DNA of 64,000 nucleotides from Smittium culicis (GCA_001970855.1 LSSN01000021.1:62001-126000), one strand, 5' to 3'; positions 30,344-43,586 are shown, numbered from the stretch's first letter. A program made the numbers and translations. The notes: generated by a model from the letters alone, not told the origin.

Positions 30344-33300
30344 TTACATTAAGCGCAATAAGATCTATTTCTTCTTCCATAATCTCTCACGTAGATATGT
30401 TTGTATTCGATTCTTTGATTTCAAAAAAAAAAAAATTTTTTATCGCATTTTATAATTTATTTTTCTTTTATTCTGCTCTATACGCTCTATAAACTTTCAA
30501 CACAATTTAATACCAAGCTTATTGTCCAAAAATATGGATTGTTTATAAATTATATCACATTTTTGCAGTTATACCATCTTTTATTTTATATAATTAAATT
30601 GTTTTTTTTATTGAATTCTTAAATTAGCTTTCCAATGAAATATATAGTTTTGCGATTCTCAAAAATTTCTTAATTTTAATTTTAAATTCCTTTGCCCAAG
30701 TTTCACAAATAGTTTAAATATTAAATTTACATATTTTATGAATTAAAATTTCTGAAATCTACGATTTTTGATATTATACTATTTTTTAAGATTAAAAATT
30801 TTAAAATATTTTCACAGATATACTGTATAATTTTTTTTAGATGAAAAATTATTTAACATATCGACTTTTATTATAATTTATACTATGTTTCACCATAAAG
30901 AAAATTCGTTTGAATATTAGCTTCAGTTTTGTTTTTTTGTTTTTATGTATTTTTATAAGTTAAAAATAAATAATTTAAAGTGTAATTAATAAATAATACT
31001 TTTTCGAATTAATTATAATTTTTATTATAAATCATTTTGTCGATTTTTTTTCAAATTCTGTTGATTTGAAACACCTTATCTATCTATTTATCAACATATT
31101 TTAATCCAGATATTTAATTTTAATTTATCATTTTGCATTTATATATAGATATGTGGTATCCTGTACATTTTAAACAAATAAAATTTGAGTTTTCTTATAC
31201 CTATGCGGCTGTTTTTTTAAAAAAAATCCCATATTTTTTTATTTTTCAATTTGATATTTTTAATGAGATATACTTAAAAACAACATTTTTATTGAATTTC
31301 TTATTATATAATAATGTTTTTAATGCTCATTTTCTTTAATTTATTATTTTTATTTCTAATCTTTTAATATTTTTCAAATAATTTTATAAATTAAATTTAA
31401 GGGTAGCATAAAAGTATATAGTTGATTAAAAACAAAAAATCACAGGGTTTGGCGTTCAACACGATCTTGAAAAAAAGTATAAACTCTGATTAAAAAGAGA
31501 ATCATTATTTTTAATAGTATTGATTATAGATCTGTATTAAACTTTTAAAATATTTCATTTAAAAAATGATTTTTTTGTAAGATGTTAATTAAATTTTTAA
31601 TATCTAAAATTTACTTTTTTTTTATGCAAGCTAATTATTATTATTATTTTCCAGTTCAATTTTAGATAACTATCCAAATCACTATATAAAGTTTACTTCT
31701 TAATATATTTTCAGAATTATTTATAATAAATTATATTCAAATAAATAATTCGTTCCCATGATTGTAATATCTGATATATTGAGCTTATATTTTATCTTTT
31801 TTTTCAAAATAGCATTATCGAGTTTAATTATAACTTGAGAATATATTATTATTTATTATAACTTAATTATAAACATTTTTTATTTCTTTTAAATTACTTT
31901 TATAAATAAATATTATCCCAATACCACGATAATTTTTTACCAAAAAATTTTTTTATGGGTTCTTGAAGGAATAAATCATATGATTAAATGATATTTTTAT
32001 AATATAAAATATTTAAAATTTATATTTAAAAAATACTTTTTATATAGTTTAATTTTTTGGATAAATTTTTACCAAATTCTTTTAGTAATTTTTCACTTTA
32101 TCTATTTATGGTTCCTTTAACCCTCCCCCCCCCCAGCCAATTTTGTTAACTATAATAATAGACATATTTATTAGTACTAAATATAAGACATATTATCAAT
32201 ATAATATTACCGAATTTTCAAACTTCTGGAAAAAATTTTTTAATAAAATATTCATTATATGTGAGAAATTCTTAATAAAATTTTATTCTTTGAGAGTATT
32301 AGTACAAAAATTTGTTTCGCTTTTTAATGTTCAGTTTCAAAAATTACGATTCAATATTTTCTTATAAATTTACTTTTATTGTAATAAAAAAAATTACGAT
32401 TTCTAGATTAAATTAACTAATAGGTCCTTTAATTAACTCTACATAATTATATTTTTGAATGTTCATAATTTGTTTATATTGATTTATCATTTGAGTATTA
32501 ATTAATTTATGGTTTTAATATATGTTAATATTCGAATTATTTTTCGCTTATAACATTAATATAATGTATTATTTAAGTTTTTTTGGGGGTTATTATTTTA
32601 AAATATTTATTTTTTTTATTTCGATATTTACTTTTACTATTTAATTTTAGATAAAATTTTCGGAAAGCTTATTAAAATATTTACCCTATTTCATTTATTA
32701 ATTTTCAAAAATAAAATTTAATTTTAAATCAAGTATATAACTAGATATTTTAGAACTATATTTTTAATCTAGTATATAATATTCTAATCCTAAACTAATT
32801 AATCCAATTCAATTTTTTTATAAACGGTCTTATATTTTATTTTACTTTAAATTATTTTCAAAGCTCTCATTAAATTAAAAGAGTAAAAATAAAAAAATTT
32901 TATCTATAAAAATTTCTTTAATAATTTTCCTTCATTGATCAAATATTCAATCGTAATAGTTTTAATTTCGGACTATAATTTCTTAATGTAAATTCGCTTT
33001 TATTATTTTTAAGGAGATTTCTTAAAAAATGATTTTATATTATGATTTTATTCCAGAAATCATCTGACTATCGAAATTTTTTTATAAGTAAAACCAGTTT
33101 TTTTAACTAATTATTCATGAAATATTAAAAGAAAAATAGATGTAGAGGGTGGGTTCAAAGTATATTTTTGGGTTTTTTTAGGATTCAGAATGTATTATGC
33201 TTAGAATTTGTTTAAAAAATTTCAGTATCGATATAATGGTAGAGGAAAACGTTAATAGAATAATATAAATAAATCAAGGTATAATGTTATATAATTTATT

Positions 33301-35106
33301 CCTTTTTTAATTCAATTTAATATCACGATTAATACTATGTCGTAGTAAAATCCGAAGAGCCAATGATATGCATTTAATAACTTTTTGAAAGAGATAGTAT
33401 GTTGATGTTTTTTTTCTCTTTGTGCAAAGAGTTTTTTTCAACACCAAAATACCAACTTTATACTTTACCATCTTTATAACCGAGATACTCTTTACTTTAT
33501 AATTACTATATTTCTCTATTAAAACTTAACTTTATCATTATTTTATTCTATTAAAAGCCATTTCTTACTAAAATTAATAAAGATATTATCACGAAAAAGG
33601 TATAAAAACCCCTTAAGCACTTTTATTACATTATAAAAAATTTTATGATTAAATAACACCTATCAAATAAAATTCTCTCTAAAGGTCAAAATAAAACAAA
33701 AAGTAAAATACTTATACTTATACTTATTAAACAGTGGAACACTTATAGTGCCGCTCCAGGTTAAAATCGGCGAAAACTACATATAATAAAAAGTTAAAAT
33801 ATAAGAAAATTGTATTTTTATGAATAATGTGTAAGAATATGGTTTATAAAAGCTATAGAACTGAAAACTAATTAAATAAACTTCTGTTAAAGCCCATAAC
33901 CAATCAATATGTTTCTCTAAAAAGGATAAATTTTTAAAATATCAATAAAAGTTCTTACAATATTTCTTCGATAAAAATTATAACCTAATTTATTAGATAT
34001 GCGATTTTATTTCAATAAATTTTACTTTAAACTGATCTCACTTCTTAGTTTTCTATCTATAAAATTTAATAGCTTCATATATTTTGCAAAAAAAATTTCA
34101 ATATTCTAGCTTTTATTAAAAATTCTACCAATTATATATACATATTTATTTTTAATATCTGTAATTTTTTCCCCTCGTATTTTGCATATTCTCAACTAAA
34201 GTTATTCTTAATTTATATTAATAATTTTTATATTACTTATATAAATGTATATGATTATAAAGTTTATGCTGTTAGTAAGTTGGTCATACAAAATTTTTAG
34301 AAATTTTAAATTTTCACTCTGTTCATAAATATTTAAACCATAATTTGGGATCCAATAATCCTTATCATTTTACAGTTTTTAAATTTACTTTATAGTATTA
34401 GTACAATCTATTATCACCAATAAAAAAAATTTTTTTTCTTATTTTATAAATATTAATTATAATTCTGAAATTTTTGTCTATCAATTCTATATAAATTTTA
34501 TTGAAATAAAAAATTAGTTCTTATGAAACTTATAAATATCTATATGGATATTATTATATCAATATGCTATTTCAAAAATCCAATCCTAGAAATTTGAATA
34601 ATATATTGACTATATATAGTTTATTTAATATTAATATGTATTATTGAAAGTGTATAAAATATCGATTAAACACTATTGAAGTATAGGTAAAAATTTATTA
34701 TTATTATTAAAATTAACATTATTAAATTTAAATTTTAATTTAAAAGTTAGATAGAGTATTATTTAAAAAAATCCGATGCTACCTATTAAATGATATAATA
34801 TGGGTGTAATGTATTAGTGATCCAAAAGACTAGTCACTTCAATAAAATAAAATCTGAAATTATGCATGAAAAATGATATTATAGGATTACAATCTATTTT
34901 AGATATATTTCTAACAAAATATTCTTCAAGCTTACTAATTTTCAATATCAAAAATCCAGATATATAAAATATAGATAAAGTGGCTCGTAATTTTTAATGT
35001 ATTTTTAATTTGCTCTATATTTGAAAATAACGTGGAAATATATAAATAAAATAATTTTATACGATTTTATTGTATCTATGCTTTTCCATATTTTTTACAT
35101 TTTATG

Positions 35107-35228
35107 TATTTTCTAGCTTTTAATATTTTCTAGCTTTTAATATTTTCTAGCTTTTAATATTTTCTAGATTTTATATATTTTCTAGCTTTTATATATTTTC
35201 TAGCTTTTATATATTTTCTAGCTTTTTT
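35107..35228. repeat. 17-18 bp minisatellite, about seven copies
   Basis: Consecutive copies of a unit built on TATTTTCTAGCTTTTA alternate between a 17-bp form ending AA (first copies) and an 18-bp form ending ATA (later copies). One unit has CTAGA instead of CTAGC. It lies within the right-hand desert and overlaps no gene. Confidence 0.85.
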
Positions 35229-36435
35229 TATTTATATCTTTATCTGGTATAACCATTTGCTATTCAAGTAAATAACCTTGATTCTAACTTCTTTTAAAGT
35301 TAAGTGAAAATAGGGTTTAGTAATTTATTTTTTATCCTACTGTAGTGTTTACTCTGAAATCAAGGTATATCAGGTATAATAGGTATAATAAATTTTAATA
35401 TACATGTGATAGCGCATGTTTATTATTAAAGAATTTTATACCCTTTGAATAATATGAAGTTGATATATTTCATTGTATCTTTTTGATTTAACTTTTTTTT
35501 TTTAGCTTAATCTTTTATATTTATTCTATTATAAATTATTTATAGGTATATATGTGGATGTTATGATATTGAAATCTAAGATGATTAAATTATTCAATTG
35601 AAATAATAGTTTATATTATATTACTATCAATGATAATATAAAATAACGAGAAAATAATTTTATTAAGAGATAAAGCATGTTATACATAATAACAAAAGAT
35701 TTTTTTTAAAAGTAAAGTTTTTAATTATTTTGACAATCTATATAATTTTAATTTAATTTTATTTGTAAAAAATATCATCAATACTATCAATATTATCATA
35801 AATAGAAACGCATTTTTTTAATTAATTAACTTTAATGACCGAATATAAGGTTATATTTTGATTAAATAAACGAACCTTTAATAAAATTCAAAAACATGCA
35901 AAATGTAAAACTATTGAATTAATAATTAAATAAAAATTCAAATCTGCTTGTATCAATTTATATTTAAAAAAACAAATATAAATATAAAAATTTATTAGAA
36001 AAAAACATTATAACGGTTCATCAGAAGAAAATCATACCTTTGATTGATTAAAATTGATTAAAATTTTACTACAGACTATTTTCTAAAGTTTTTATAACTC
36101 TTAACCTTAATAATTTTAAAATATGAATAAATTTGCTTTATCTTTTAAATACCTATTAAATGCTATTTTCATAAAGGTAAAAATAGTATATATAAAAGAT
36201 ATCGCACAAAGGATGTCTATTATTTTTCAAGTAAAATTAAAAAAATAATTTTATTAAAATTATATAAGAAAAAGTATGAAAAGTTATTGAAATTTCTGAA
36301 AGTCGAAGAGATAATTTATATTCCAAAATACTACATATTCTAGCGAAAAGTTTCTATATCAGAACAAGGAATTGCGCAAAATGTAAATTTAATCTTTGAG
36401 AAATATTCGTCCTTAATGACGTTAATAACGAATAA

Positions 36436-36531
36436 TTTTTGATATTTTAGCTTTGTGTGAATTTTTATTTTCCTCTAAGGAATACTTCAATCTAGGAGAT
36501 CTTAATCATACCCGGAAGTAAAAAAATGTCT
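36436..36531 (+). pseudogene. Exon-like patch with faint F-box character
   Basis: A plus-strand frame of about 32 codons contains DILALCEFLFSSKEYFNLGD followed by LNHTRK. The spacing of hydrophobic residues loosely matches an F-box (LP..IL..I...L...DL..L..V...W). It ends at GGAA followed by gtaaaa, a possible donor. No preceding exon was found. Confidence is low because the segment is short. Confidence 0.2.
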
Positions 36532-37472
36532 ATTTTCACGTACAAAATCGCATAATCGCATAATCGAATCTAATGTATTTGTGCTATACCTTTTTATTTA
36601 GATCCCTAGCAAATAAATATACCATTTTTAAATTAGTGACGTGAAACATATTTTTTTGTCTATATTAGGTTTATTTCACGTTCCCTTTCATAGTTCTACC
36701 AATATAGTCAGTGTTTTTGTAGTTGAATTATATATATTTTCTAATGAGATCTGAGCTTCATACTGTATTTTTTTTCCCGATTTAGTTATAGCTAGAGAGT
36801 TCTAAATTAATTGGACTTTTAAAATCAAATCTCTATTTTTTTATATAAATGATCCAACTAGTCTTGGGGTTTATAATAAATTTCAAGATTTATAAAAGAG
36901 CTTTTGAAGTAAATGTATTATCATTTGTGATATCGTTAGGTCATTTTAATCAGAGGCCGATTTTATTATTTACTACCCATGTATACATCTTTTTGGATTT
37001 CTATTTATAAACACTTTTTTTATTCCAATTTACCTATAATTTCTGGATACTGGTATTTATAACTAATATTTTCTTTGGATTGTGAAGATATATAGATTAT
37101 CAAAAATTTATATAATAATGCATAAAAACTACCGATTCTACATACTATTTTAAATACGGTCACTCCATAAACAGTAATTTTTTGCTATGGCTCTGGTTTA
37201 AAAGTATTTGAAATTTTGTGAAGCAGTTTCTTACAATCTATCTGTATGCCATCCAGAGGTTTTTTTGGGTTTTTATTGAAAATGAGGTTTCCTACTTGAT
37301 TCTTCTGAATTTCTAGAACTACCGTCTATAAGGCTCCAATACTGTATTTTATTAGGGTTTACTTAAATTTAGTTTTGATTTAAGGTGTGCTCTTTAATAA
37401 AATAGAAGGGTGCGATTGGTTAGTTTTAAAAGAAAGTTTCTATTGAACTTTTTAATTGTAATTTACTGTTAA

Positions 37473-37780
37473 GTTTGTGATATTTTTGAAGCAGAAGATG
37501 GTGTGTTAGATGTAGGCATAGGATATGAGCTCAATGATCTCAACGAATACAATTGTGTTGGAACGAGCTTAATTCTAGATTGCTTGTAGCTTCAGTTATA
37601 CAGATTACATGAAGCAATATCTGGGCATAGGGAGCTGATTATAAGATTGATATCAAATCCGCTAGGTTCGCAATCAATAGAGCTAAGAGTAGTTTATGTG
37701 AATTGGGTATTAGATTTTTTTTATGCCTTGCAGTAGCTTTACTATTTTTTAGTTTTACCTGAACGCTTTAGTATCTAGTA
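37473..37780 (+). pseudogene. Decayed reading frame with three in-frame TAG codons
   Basis: One plus-strand frame is coding-like for about 100 codons but is broken by TAG at 37587-37589, TAG at 37734-37736 and a third TAG near 37776. The residues between them are ordinary protein (DIFEAEDGVLDVGIGYELND; then HEAISGHRELIIRLISNPLG and IELRVVYVNWVLDFFYALQ). All three stops would be CAG (Gln) before one C-to-T change. Alternatively the first TAG closes an intron (gcttgtag). GC here is near that of real genes. No family is recognised. Confidence 0.4.
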
Positions 37781-38191
37781 CTGTTTTTGTTAAAATAAAA
37801 ATGCGTCATATAAAAAAAAAATCACAAGATCGATAGAAAATAAATAAATATCGAGATAAAGTTTTCATATCTGAGAGCGATGCTGGATTGGCCAAAAGAG
37901 CTATAAAGTTGAATCAGGTGAGTGATCTAATTCGTAGAGAAAAAGATGTAATATATTATTATTGGAAATGAGAAATTATTTATGGATAAGAAATTAGACG
38001 GGCAAATCGGGATATGCAAAAAAAAAAAAACTATTTGTTGCTGTAGGAGTATATTTGCCAACATATATATTTTATTTTTTATATCTGCTAAAATAAATCA
38101 GATTTAATAAAAGATACTTTTAGAAAACTATTTTAACTCTAAAAGAGGCCAAAAATTAGAAATAATATAACACCAAAAAATTATACTTATA
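37781..38191. other. Spacer upstream of the CBP4-like gene
   Basis: About 400 bases of moderately AT-rich DNA lead up to the CBP4-like start codon. No frame or repeat of note was seen; it presumably contains the promoter. Confidence 0.4.
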
Positions 38192-38499
38192 ATGTCTCTA
38201 TTCCGCAAACTGTTTGTATTTTCGTCGATTCTGGGGTTTGGATACGTGATGATGGCGACGACAGTGCCAAACGAAGATGAATTTGCAGCGGTTAGCCCAA
38301 CTATCTCCAAACTTTTATTTAGTTGATGATCATTTATACTAATTCTTTGTTTTTATTTTGTTTTAAAAAATAGAGACTTTCGCCCGAGCTTAAAGTGAAA
38401 TACCTCGAAATCAAAGCGGCCAGACTCAGAAACGAGCAAGAGTTAAAGAAGGAGCAAGAAGCCAATGCAGCCGCAACAGCAGCAGCAGACAAGAAATGA
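38192..38499 (+). CDS. CBP4: CBP4-like cytochrome bc1 assembly factor, two exons, 74 aa
   Basis: Exons 38192-38290 and 38374-38499 join in phase 0. The product starts with a short hydrophobic segment (FVFSSILGFGYVMMA, about residues 8-22), as expected for a single-pass inner-membrane protein. After the splice comes RLSPELKVKYLEIKAARLRNE and then a charged, Ala-rich tail. Cbp4 proteins share this plan: an N-terminal membrane span, a Thr/Pro-Asn-Glu turn (here VPNEDEF), and the SPEL.. .Y.. ...R...E motif. Cbp4 helps Cbp3-Cbp6 hand newly made cytochrome b into complex III. The donor is gttagc, a weak site, but the join restores the family motif exactly. At this size, homology rests on about 30 residues, so a different small membrane protein remains possible. 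Confidence 0.6.
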
Positions 38500-39719
38500 A
38501 ATAAAATAAAATGAAATAAATAATTTTATATATTATACAACTAAATTATGTACATGAAAATAATAAAAAGGCATCAAATATACTATACAAAAATGCTTTC
38601 TCAGTTTTCTTAGCGGGTTTATTTATTATTATTGTCATATATACGCTGGGTTTACTTATCAAGCGTTTAGAGAAAAGATCCTTTGCACTTTTTTTAGTGT
38701 GCAAGTGGTGCATTAAATTGAGTTATAGTTAGGATCGTACAATTTATGGGTTCGCGACCGTGTTGTGCAGCATTTAAGCGGTGGGTAAATAGTAAGGCGC
38801 AGTTTATAGTCAGCGTGGTGGAGTGCAGCCCAGGAAAAGCGTGCTTGCAATGAGTATAGAGGCGTTTGAAGTAACAACCAAGTTCAAGGCATAGCATAAA
38901 AGTTTGCTAAATAGCGTAAAGGCAGTTGTTATATATTCCCATTGGTTAATTTAAAGTTGCAGATCTACTTATTGGCTAGTTTATCGCAAATCAAGCAATT
39001 GAATGAGGTCGATTAGCAAATAGGAAAACTAATTAGAGTTTCGTAAGCTTATATGCAGCGAATGGTGTATTAGGCAGAAATGCTTAATCACAGAATGTAC
39101 TTTTCAACAAGAATATATAGGATGCAGCGCGCGAGTAACTATGCACTAAAAACTCATTGATGATAGCTAAGCTGTATAACTCAGCGCTGATGGCTAGGCA
39201 GAAATAGCTGGCTGATAGGATAGGTTCGTGTATTTGGACAGGGCGTGGGAGCTTGATTATTGAGGGCATTTAAGTGTCGAATCGGGCTCAGCGTAATGCA
39301 GCATCAGGTTTTTTATTTTTATTTTATATAGCAGCAGAGAAGGTTTTTTATAGCGGCGAATGGGATAATGGCAGCAAAAATGTTTATGAGAGAGTGGAAT
39401 TTATAGGGAATTGGCGATTGGTAAGCAAATAGACTATTAGGATAATTAGTGATTGGTAAGCAAATTGACGTATTTCACAAAGGAAGCATTTTAAATTGTG
39501 CTAATAAACTCTGTGACAACTCACAAAGAAAGCATTTACTTAAACTTTCTTACCAAACACAAAAATACTTCCTTATAACTCCTTTGTTCATCTACTCTGC
39601 GCATCTCACTCAAATAAAATAACCCCTCCTCCTCCCACAATCTACCTCACTCTAAAGCCTCCTACTCATTTTACTTTATATTTTATTTCCACCCGCACTC
39701 CTTTCTTATCAACTTTATT
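38500..39719. other. Intergenic region between CBP4-like and the RING E3 gene
   Basis: About 1.2 kb without a convincing gene; ORFs of 60-70 codons on the minus strand lack protein-like composition. A 15-base word (gattggtaagcaaat) is repeated at 39416-39430 and 39451-39465. ATTGG words recur near 38940-38970 and 39412. The last 150 bases before the start codon at 39720 are strikingly C/T-rich on the plus strand, a pattern also seen before the VPS27 start, and probably form the 5' leader or core promoter. Confidence 0.5.
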
Positions 39720-42358
39720 ATGGATCATAGCGGTAGTTCTCCCAACATGCCGTCACCACACAACGCCGAGCACGATTCAATTTCCCACTCCGATCAATCT
39801 GCTCAAGCGATTAGCTCATCCAATCCAAAACAAAATTCCCACTTTAATGATTCTCCTATAACTATACCCTCTACTACCCAATCCGATTACGCTCAAGCTA
39901 GCCCTAGTCTCGAAAAAGCACCAGAAAGCACCGCTTCATCTCAATTTACTTCCTCTGCTCCAAAATACTCTCAAGATCGCAACGTAAATACCCCTTTAAC
40001 TAAAACTACTTATAAAGAACAAAACGAGCCCTTGCTTTCCGAACCGCTAGAAACCTCTAGTTCCGTCAATTATCTAGATTCTATGGGGAAAAGCCCCTAT
40101 AATTCCCATTCGCAAACTATACCTGCTAGCAGCTCCCAAATATCTGCAACTACTCCAGAAAATCGTTACGCCAAGCTCCCAAATACCATCCCAAAACCCT
40201 CCCCTACTTCTATCAATCCAGATACTGCCACCAATACTAACATTACTGAAATCAGTACTTCGAATTTACCTGAAATAGATCCTATACAAGAAGCTAACTC
40301 TACTCATAATACTCCTTTGAGTCCCTCAAATACCTCACCTATCCTTCAGCAATTCCCTCCTTCTCAAAGCTCCAACAATACCCCAGCTCCCTCAAACGTC
40401 CCAGTTCTTGAAACTGACACTGACACCTCCACCTCCACAAGACAATACTGGTGCCATCAATGTCAACGAGAAACTACCACTATGATGGTTCCTAGCCTCA
40501 TTTGCACTGTATGCCACGGAGATTTTGTTGAAGAGGTATAATATTTTACTCAGTACTAAATTATTCTCTTTATTTAAAATTAAACCTTCTTAATTTTTTT
40601 TTTTTACTCAAATTTTCCACTGTTCAAAAGATTGACCCTGATAATGATCCAAGGAATTTTGTAGTTGCTGAAGAGGAACCAGAACAAGATGAAGATGAAG
40701 AAATTGAAGAGCAGGATGGATACCCTTCATACCATTCATCAAGGTCCAGAAGAAGGTACACACCGTCTGGAACAAGATCCTTTGGAGCTGAATTTAGAAA
40801 CTCTGACAACCCAAACCAGGATCTTACTAATATATTACGTTCCATTTTCTCTCAAATTCCTCCCAGCTCTGCTTCCGCTGAAAGAAGACCAGAATTCACT
40901 GTACCTGACTTTGAAAGTATCTTTAGACCCAGTGAGCCAAGATCTAGTCGCTCTCGCAACACAGAATCCCAATCGAACTCTAATTCTCAAAGCGACCTTA
41001 ATCTCAACCAATCCTCAGAAACAATAAACAACCCCATTGATAGCCCCTCAGCTGAAGAGCAGCCTTCCACTACCACTGGCAATCCCCCCGACTCAAGCTC
41101 TGACCAAACCCCAAATTCTTCTTCTCGAAACAGCACTAGCAGACCCTATACAAGAAGCTTTAGAAGCTCCAACGGCAGTGGTTTCACTATTTTTCACCCT
41201 GCTAATTTTAATCCCTCTGCTAATAACGAATCCTCGTCTGGCCCTAGAAATATCAGAGCTGAAATCCCTGTTAATTTTGGAGCGTAAATTTCCCATATTT
41301 TTTTTATTATTTTATATTTCATATAATTAAATATACAATTATATTTATTAGGTTGTTTGACTTGTTTTTGGATGGAGGTTCAGGAAATGCTCAGAGTTTT
41401 TTCAGCAATTTATTTGGAACTGCTGGTAATGTCGGAGATTATGCCTGGGGCCCTAATGGCTTAGACGATATCATTACTCAATTAATGGAACAAAATCAAG
41501 GGTAAATAATCAACTTTCCCTTTATTTTTAATCTCCTATTTTTATTTGATACTCTATTCTCTTTCAACTGTTATTTCCCCTCAAAAAAAAAAAAAAAACT
41601 ACTTGGTAATCCATTAATATAAATTTTGCTACGTCGTTTTCGTGTTTTTTAAAAAAAATGATATTTAGAAATACGCCTCATCCAACTTCTGAAGAATATA
41701 TCGCAAAGCTCGAAAGAATTAAAATTTCTTCTGATAACCTAGGTGATTTTTACTATATTTTTAAAATTATATTCCTTAAGCTATCTATTTAATTTATTAC
41801 CCATAATAATAAATATTATTATTTCCTTGTTTTTCTTTTGATAATTATAACTTTTTTTATCCTTTAGATCCAAAAAAAGAATGTGGTATCTGTATGGATG
41901 AATATGCAGAATCTGACACTGCAATAGTATTAGAGTGCCACCACGAATTTCACGAAGACTGTATTTTAAAATGGTTAAGAGTAAATGGAACTTGCCCCAT
42001 TTGGTAAAAATTTCTTTCACTTCTATCCTATTTTCGTTAATATATTTAAACTGAAATACAATTAAAACTCGTCTCAAACCTTGCTTTTAATAGCCGTATC
42101 CTTATTGGAGACAAACCTGAACCCGATAATGCCAACATGGAAGTTGATAGCCCTGCCAACAACTCAAACAACCACGAAAATAACAGCCATAATAACACCA
42201 CTAGAGATACAAACACAATAGATCCAGAAACTAGCATGCAACAAGATAATTCACACTCTGACCATGACCATATTGCCACGGATGAGCCTGCCAACTCGAC
42301 CTCTGAAATTCCAGAACCTGTGCTACCAGGCTACTTTCCACGCAACAGCAACAATTGA
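39720..42358 (+). CDS. RNF126/RNF115-type RING-H2 E3 ubiquitin ligase, six exons, 697 aa
   Basis: Exons are 39720-40535, 40631-41283, 41352-41501, 41669-41742, 41868-42003 and 42094-42358, with all phases consistent. After about 240 Ser/Thr/Pro-rich residues comes a Cys4 zinc ribbon (YWCHQCQRE ... LICTVCHGDFVEEV), like the N-terminal zinc finger of RNF126/BCA2, which binds ubiquitin or client proteins. An acidic Glu/Asp patch and a long Ser/Asn-rich region follow. Then comes the conserved GLDDIITQLMEQNQGNTPHP segment and a complete C3H2C3 RING-H2 (CGICMDEY ... LECHHEFHEDCILKWL ... CPIC), which recruits E2 enzymes. The C-terminal tail is Asn/Asp-rich. In animals this family ubiquitinates Bag6-bound mislocalised proteins and trafficking cargo; the role here is inferred. 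It is much longer than the roughly 310-residue human proteins because of disordered insertions. Confidence 0.9.
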
Positions 42359-43054
42359 GACGTAATACTTCCAAGCCCTTTTCAGTTGCTAAGTTTAAAA
42401 TATTTAAACGTTCATTAAATCGGCTTTTATTCTTTACTTGCTTTCCTTTCTATGTGGCTTGTATTTATACTACTGCTTTTTCTTTTTTTAAAAATTTAAA
42501 AATTAACTTATTACCTCATTATGAAAATCGTTTATTATTAATTTATTGGCTGAAATTAATGCCAAGTATAAATACGGCCAATGACTGAAACTTATGAATC
42601 AATTAGAGTAAATTATTGGAGCAATGATTTTTATGGCCAGTGATTGGTATTTTAGCTATATAGAAAAGTGCTTACAAATATAAAGTTATCTAAATTGCAT
42701 AAATTTCCAAGGCTAAAAAATAATATAGTATATTGTTTTTTGCTTTTACAAATTCGTTTCTTCACGAATAATTTTTCGATCAGGTCGATTTCGAACAGAA
42801 AAGAATAAACTCTAAGCATATTTTCTAGAAGGATACAAGTACATGGAAAAAGTAAGTTTCAGTAAATTCATAGATATACATAAGCCACTTTTTGCGTGAC
42901 TGGTTCCATATCTACCTGCAAAAAGGAGAAAAAGCATCTATTGTATTGTATTAGATTGCTAAGTAGTTGGCGCAATGTACCGACATTCCTTTCTCCTTTC
43001 AAAGTAGCAGCGATTGATAATTTTGGCTGTTAGAGAGCGGGGGGGGGGGGGGGG
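42359..43054. other. Intergenic region between the RING E3 gene and the assembly gap
   Basis: About 700 bases with no convincing gene. ATTGGC (42545) and GGCCAATG (about 42576) words occur. It ends in a run of 16 G directly at the gap. The unseen first exon of VPS28 and its promoter could begin here, but no fitting ATG exon was found. Confidence 0.45.
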
Positions 43055-43586
43055 NNNNNNNNNNNNNNNNNNNNNNNNNNNNNNNNNNNNNNNNNNNNNN
43101 NNNNNNNNNNNNNNNNNNNNNNNNNNNNNNNNNNNNNNNNNNNNNNNNNNNNNNNNNNNNNNNNNNNNNNNNNNNNNNNNNNNNNNNNNNNNNNNNNNNN
43201 NNNNNNNNNNNNNNNNNNNNNNNNNNNNNNNNNNNNNNNNNNNNNNNNNNNNNNNNNNNNNNNNNNNNNNNNNNNNNNNNNNNNNNNNNNNNNNNNNNNN
43301 NNNNNNNNNNNNNNNNNNNNNNNNNNNNNNNNNNNNNNNNNNNNNNNNNNNNNNNNNNNNNNNNNNNNNNNNNNNNNNNNNNNNNNNNNNNNNNNNNNNN
43401 NNNNNNNNNNNNNNNNNNNNNNNNNNNNNNNNNNNNNNNNNNNNNNNNNNNNNNNNNNNNNNNNNNNNNNNNNNNNNNNNNNNNNNNNNNNNNNNNNNNN
43501 NNNNNNNNNNNNNNNNNNNNNNNNNNNNNNNNNNNNNNNNNNNNNNNNNNNNNNNNNNNNNNNNNNNNNNNNNNNNNNNNNNNNNN
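43055..43586. other. Assembly gap (532 N) bounded by poly-G on both sides
   Basis: The N run is preceded by 16 G (43039-43054) and followed by 18 G (43587-43604). The assembly therefore broke at a G homopolymer or G-rich array. Frames reported through this interval are artefacts. Confidence 0.98.

Larger units (their letters stand above)
24495..36400. other. AT-rich gene desert (right)
   Basis: About 12 kb has the same extreme A/T bias as the left desert. Composition falls gradually from 24.5 kb and recovers from about 36.4 kb. There is no recognisable conserved gene, tRNA or intact mobile element. Better patches (27.06-28.15 kb minus strand; 30.16-30.5 kb plus strand) and a minisatellite at 35.1 kb are listed separately. 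A C run at 32122-32136 interrupts the A/T sequence. Two plus-strand frames at 31133-31339 and 32143-32367 (68 and 74 codons) have only AT-driven composition and are not called. Confidence 0.75.

Noticed and set aside
31133..32367. Two plus-strand frames of 68 and 74 codons in the right desert
   Set aside because: Residues are dominated by Phe, Ile, Lys, Asn and Tyr as expected from AT-rich DNA. Frames of this length occur by chance at this composition.
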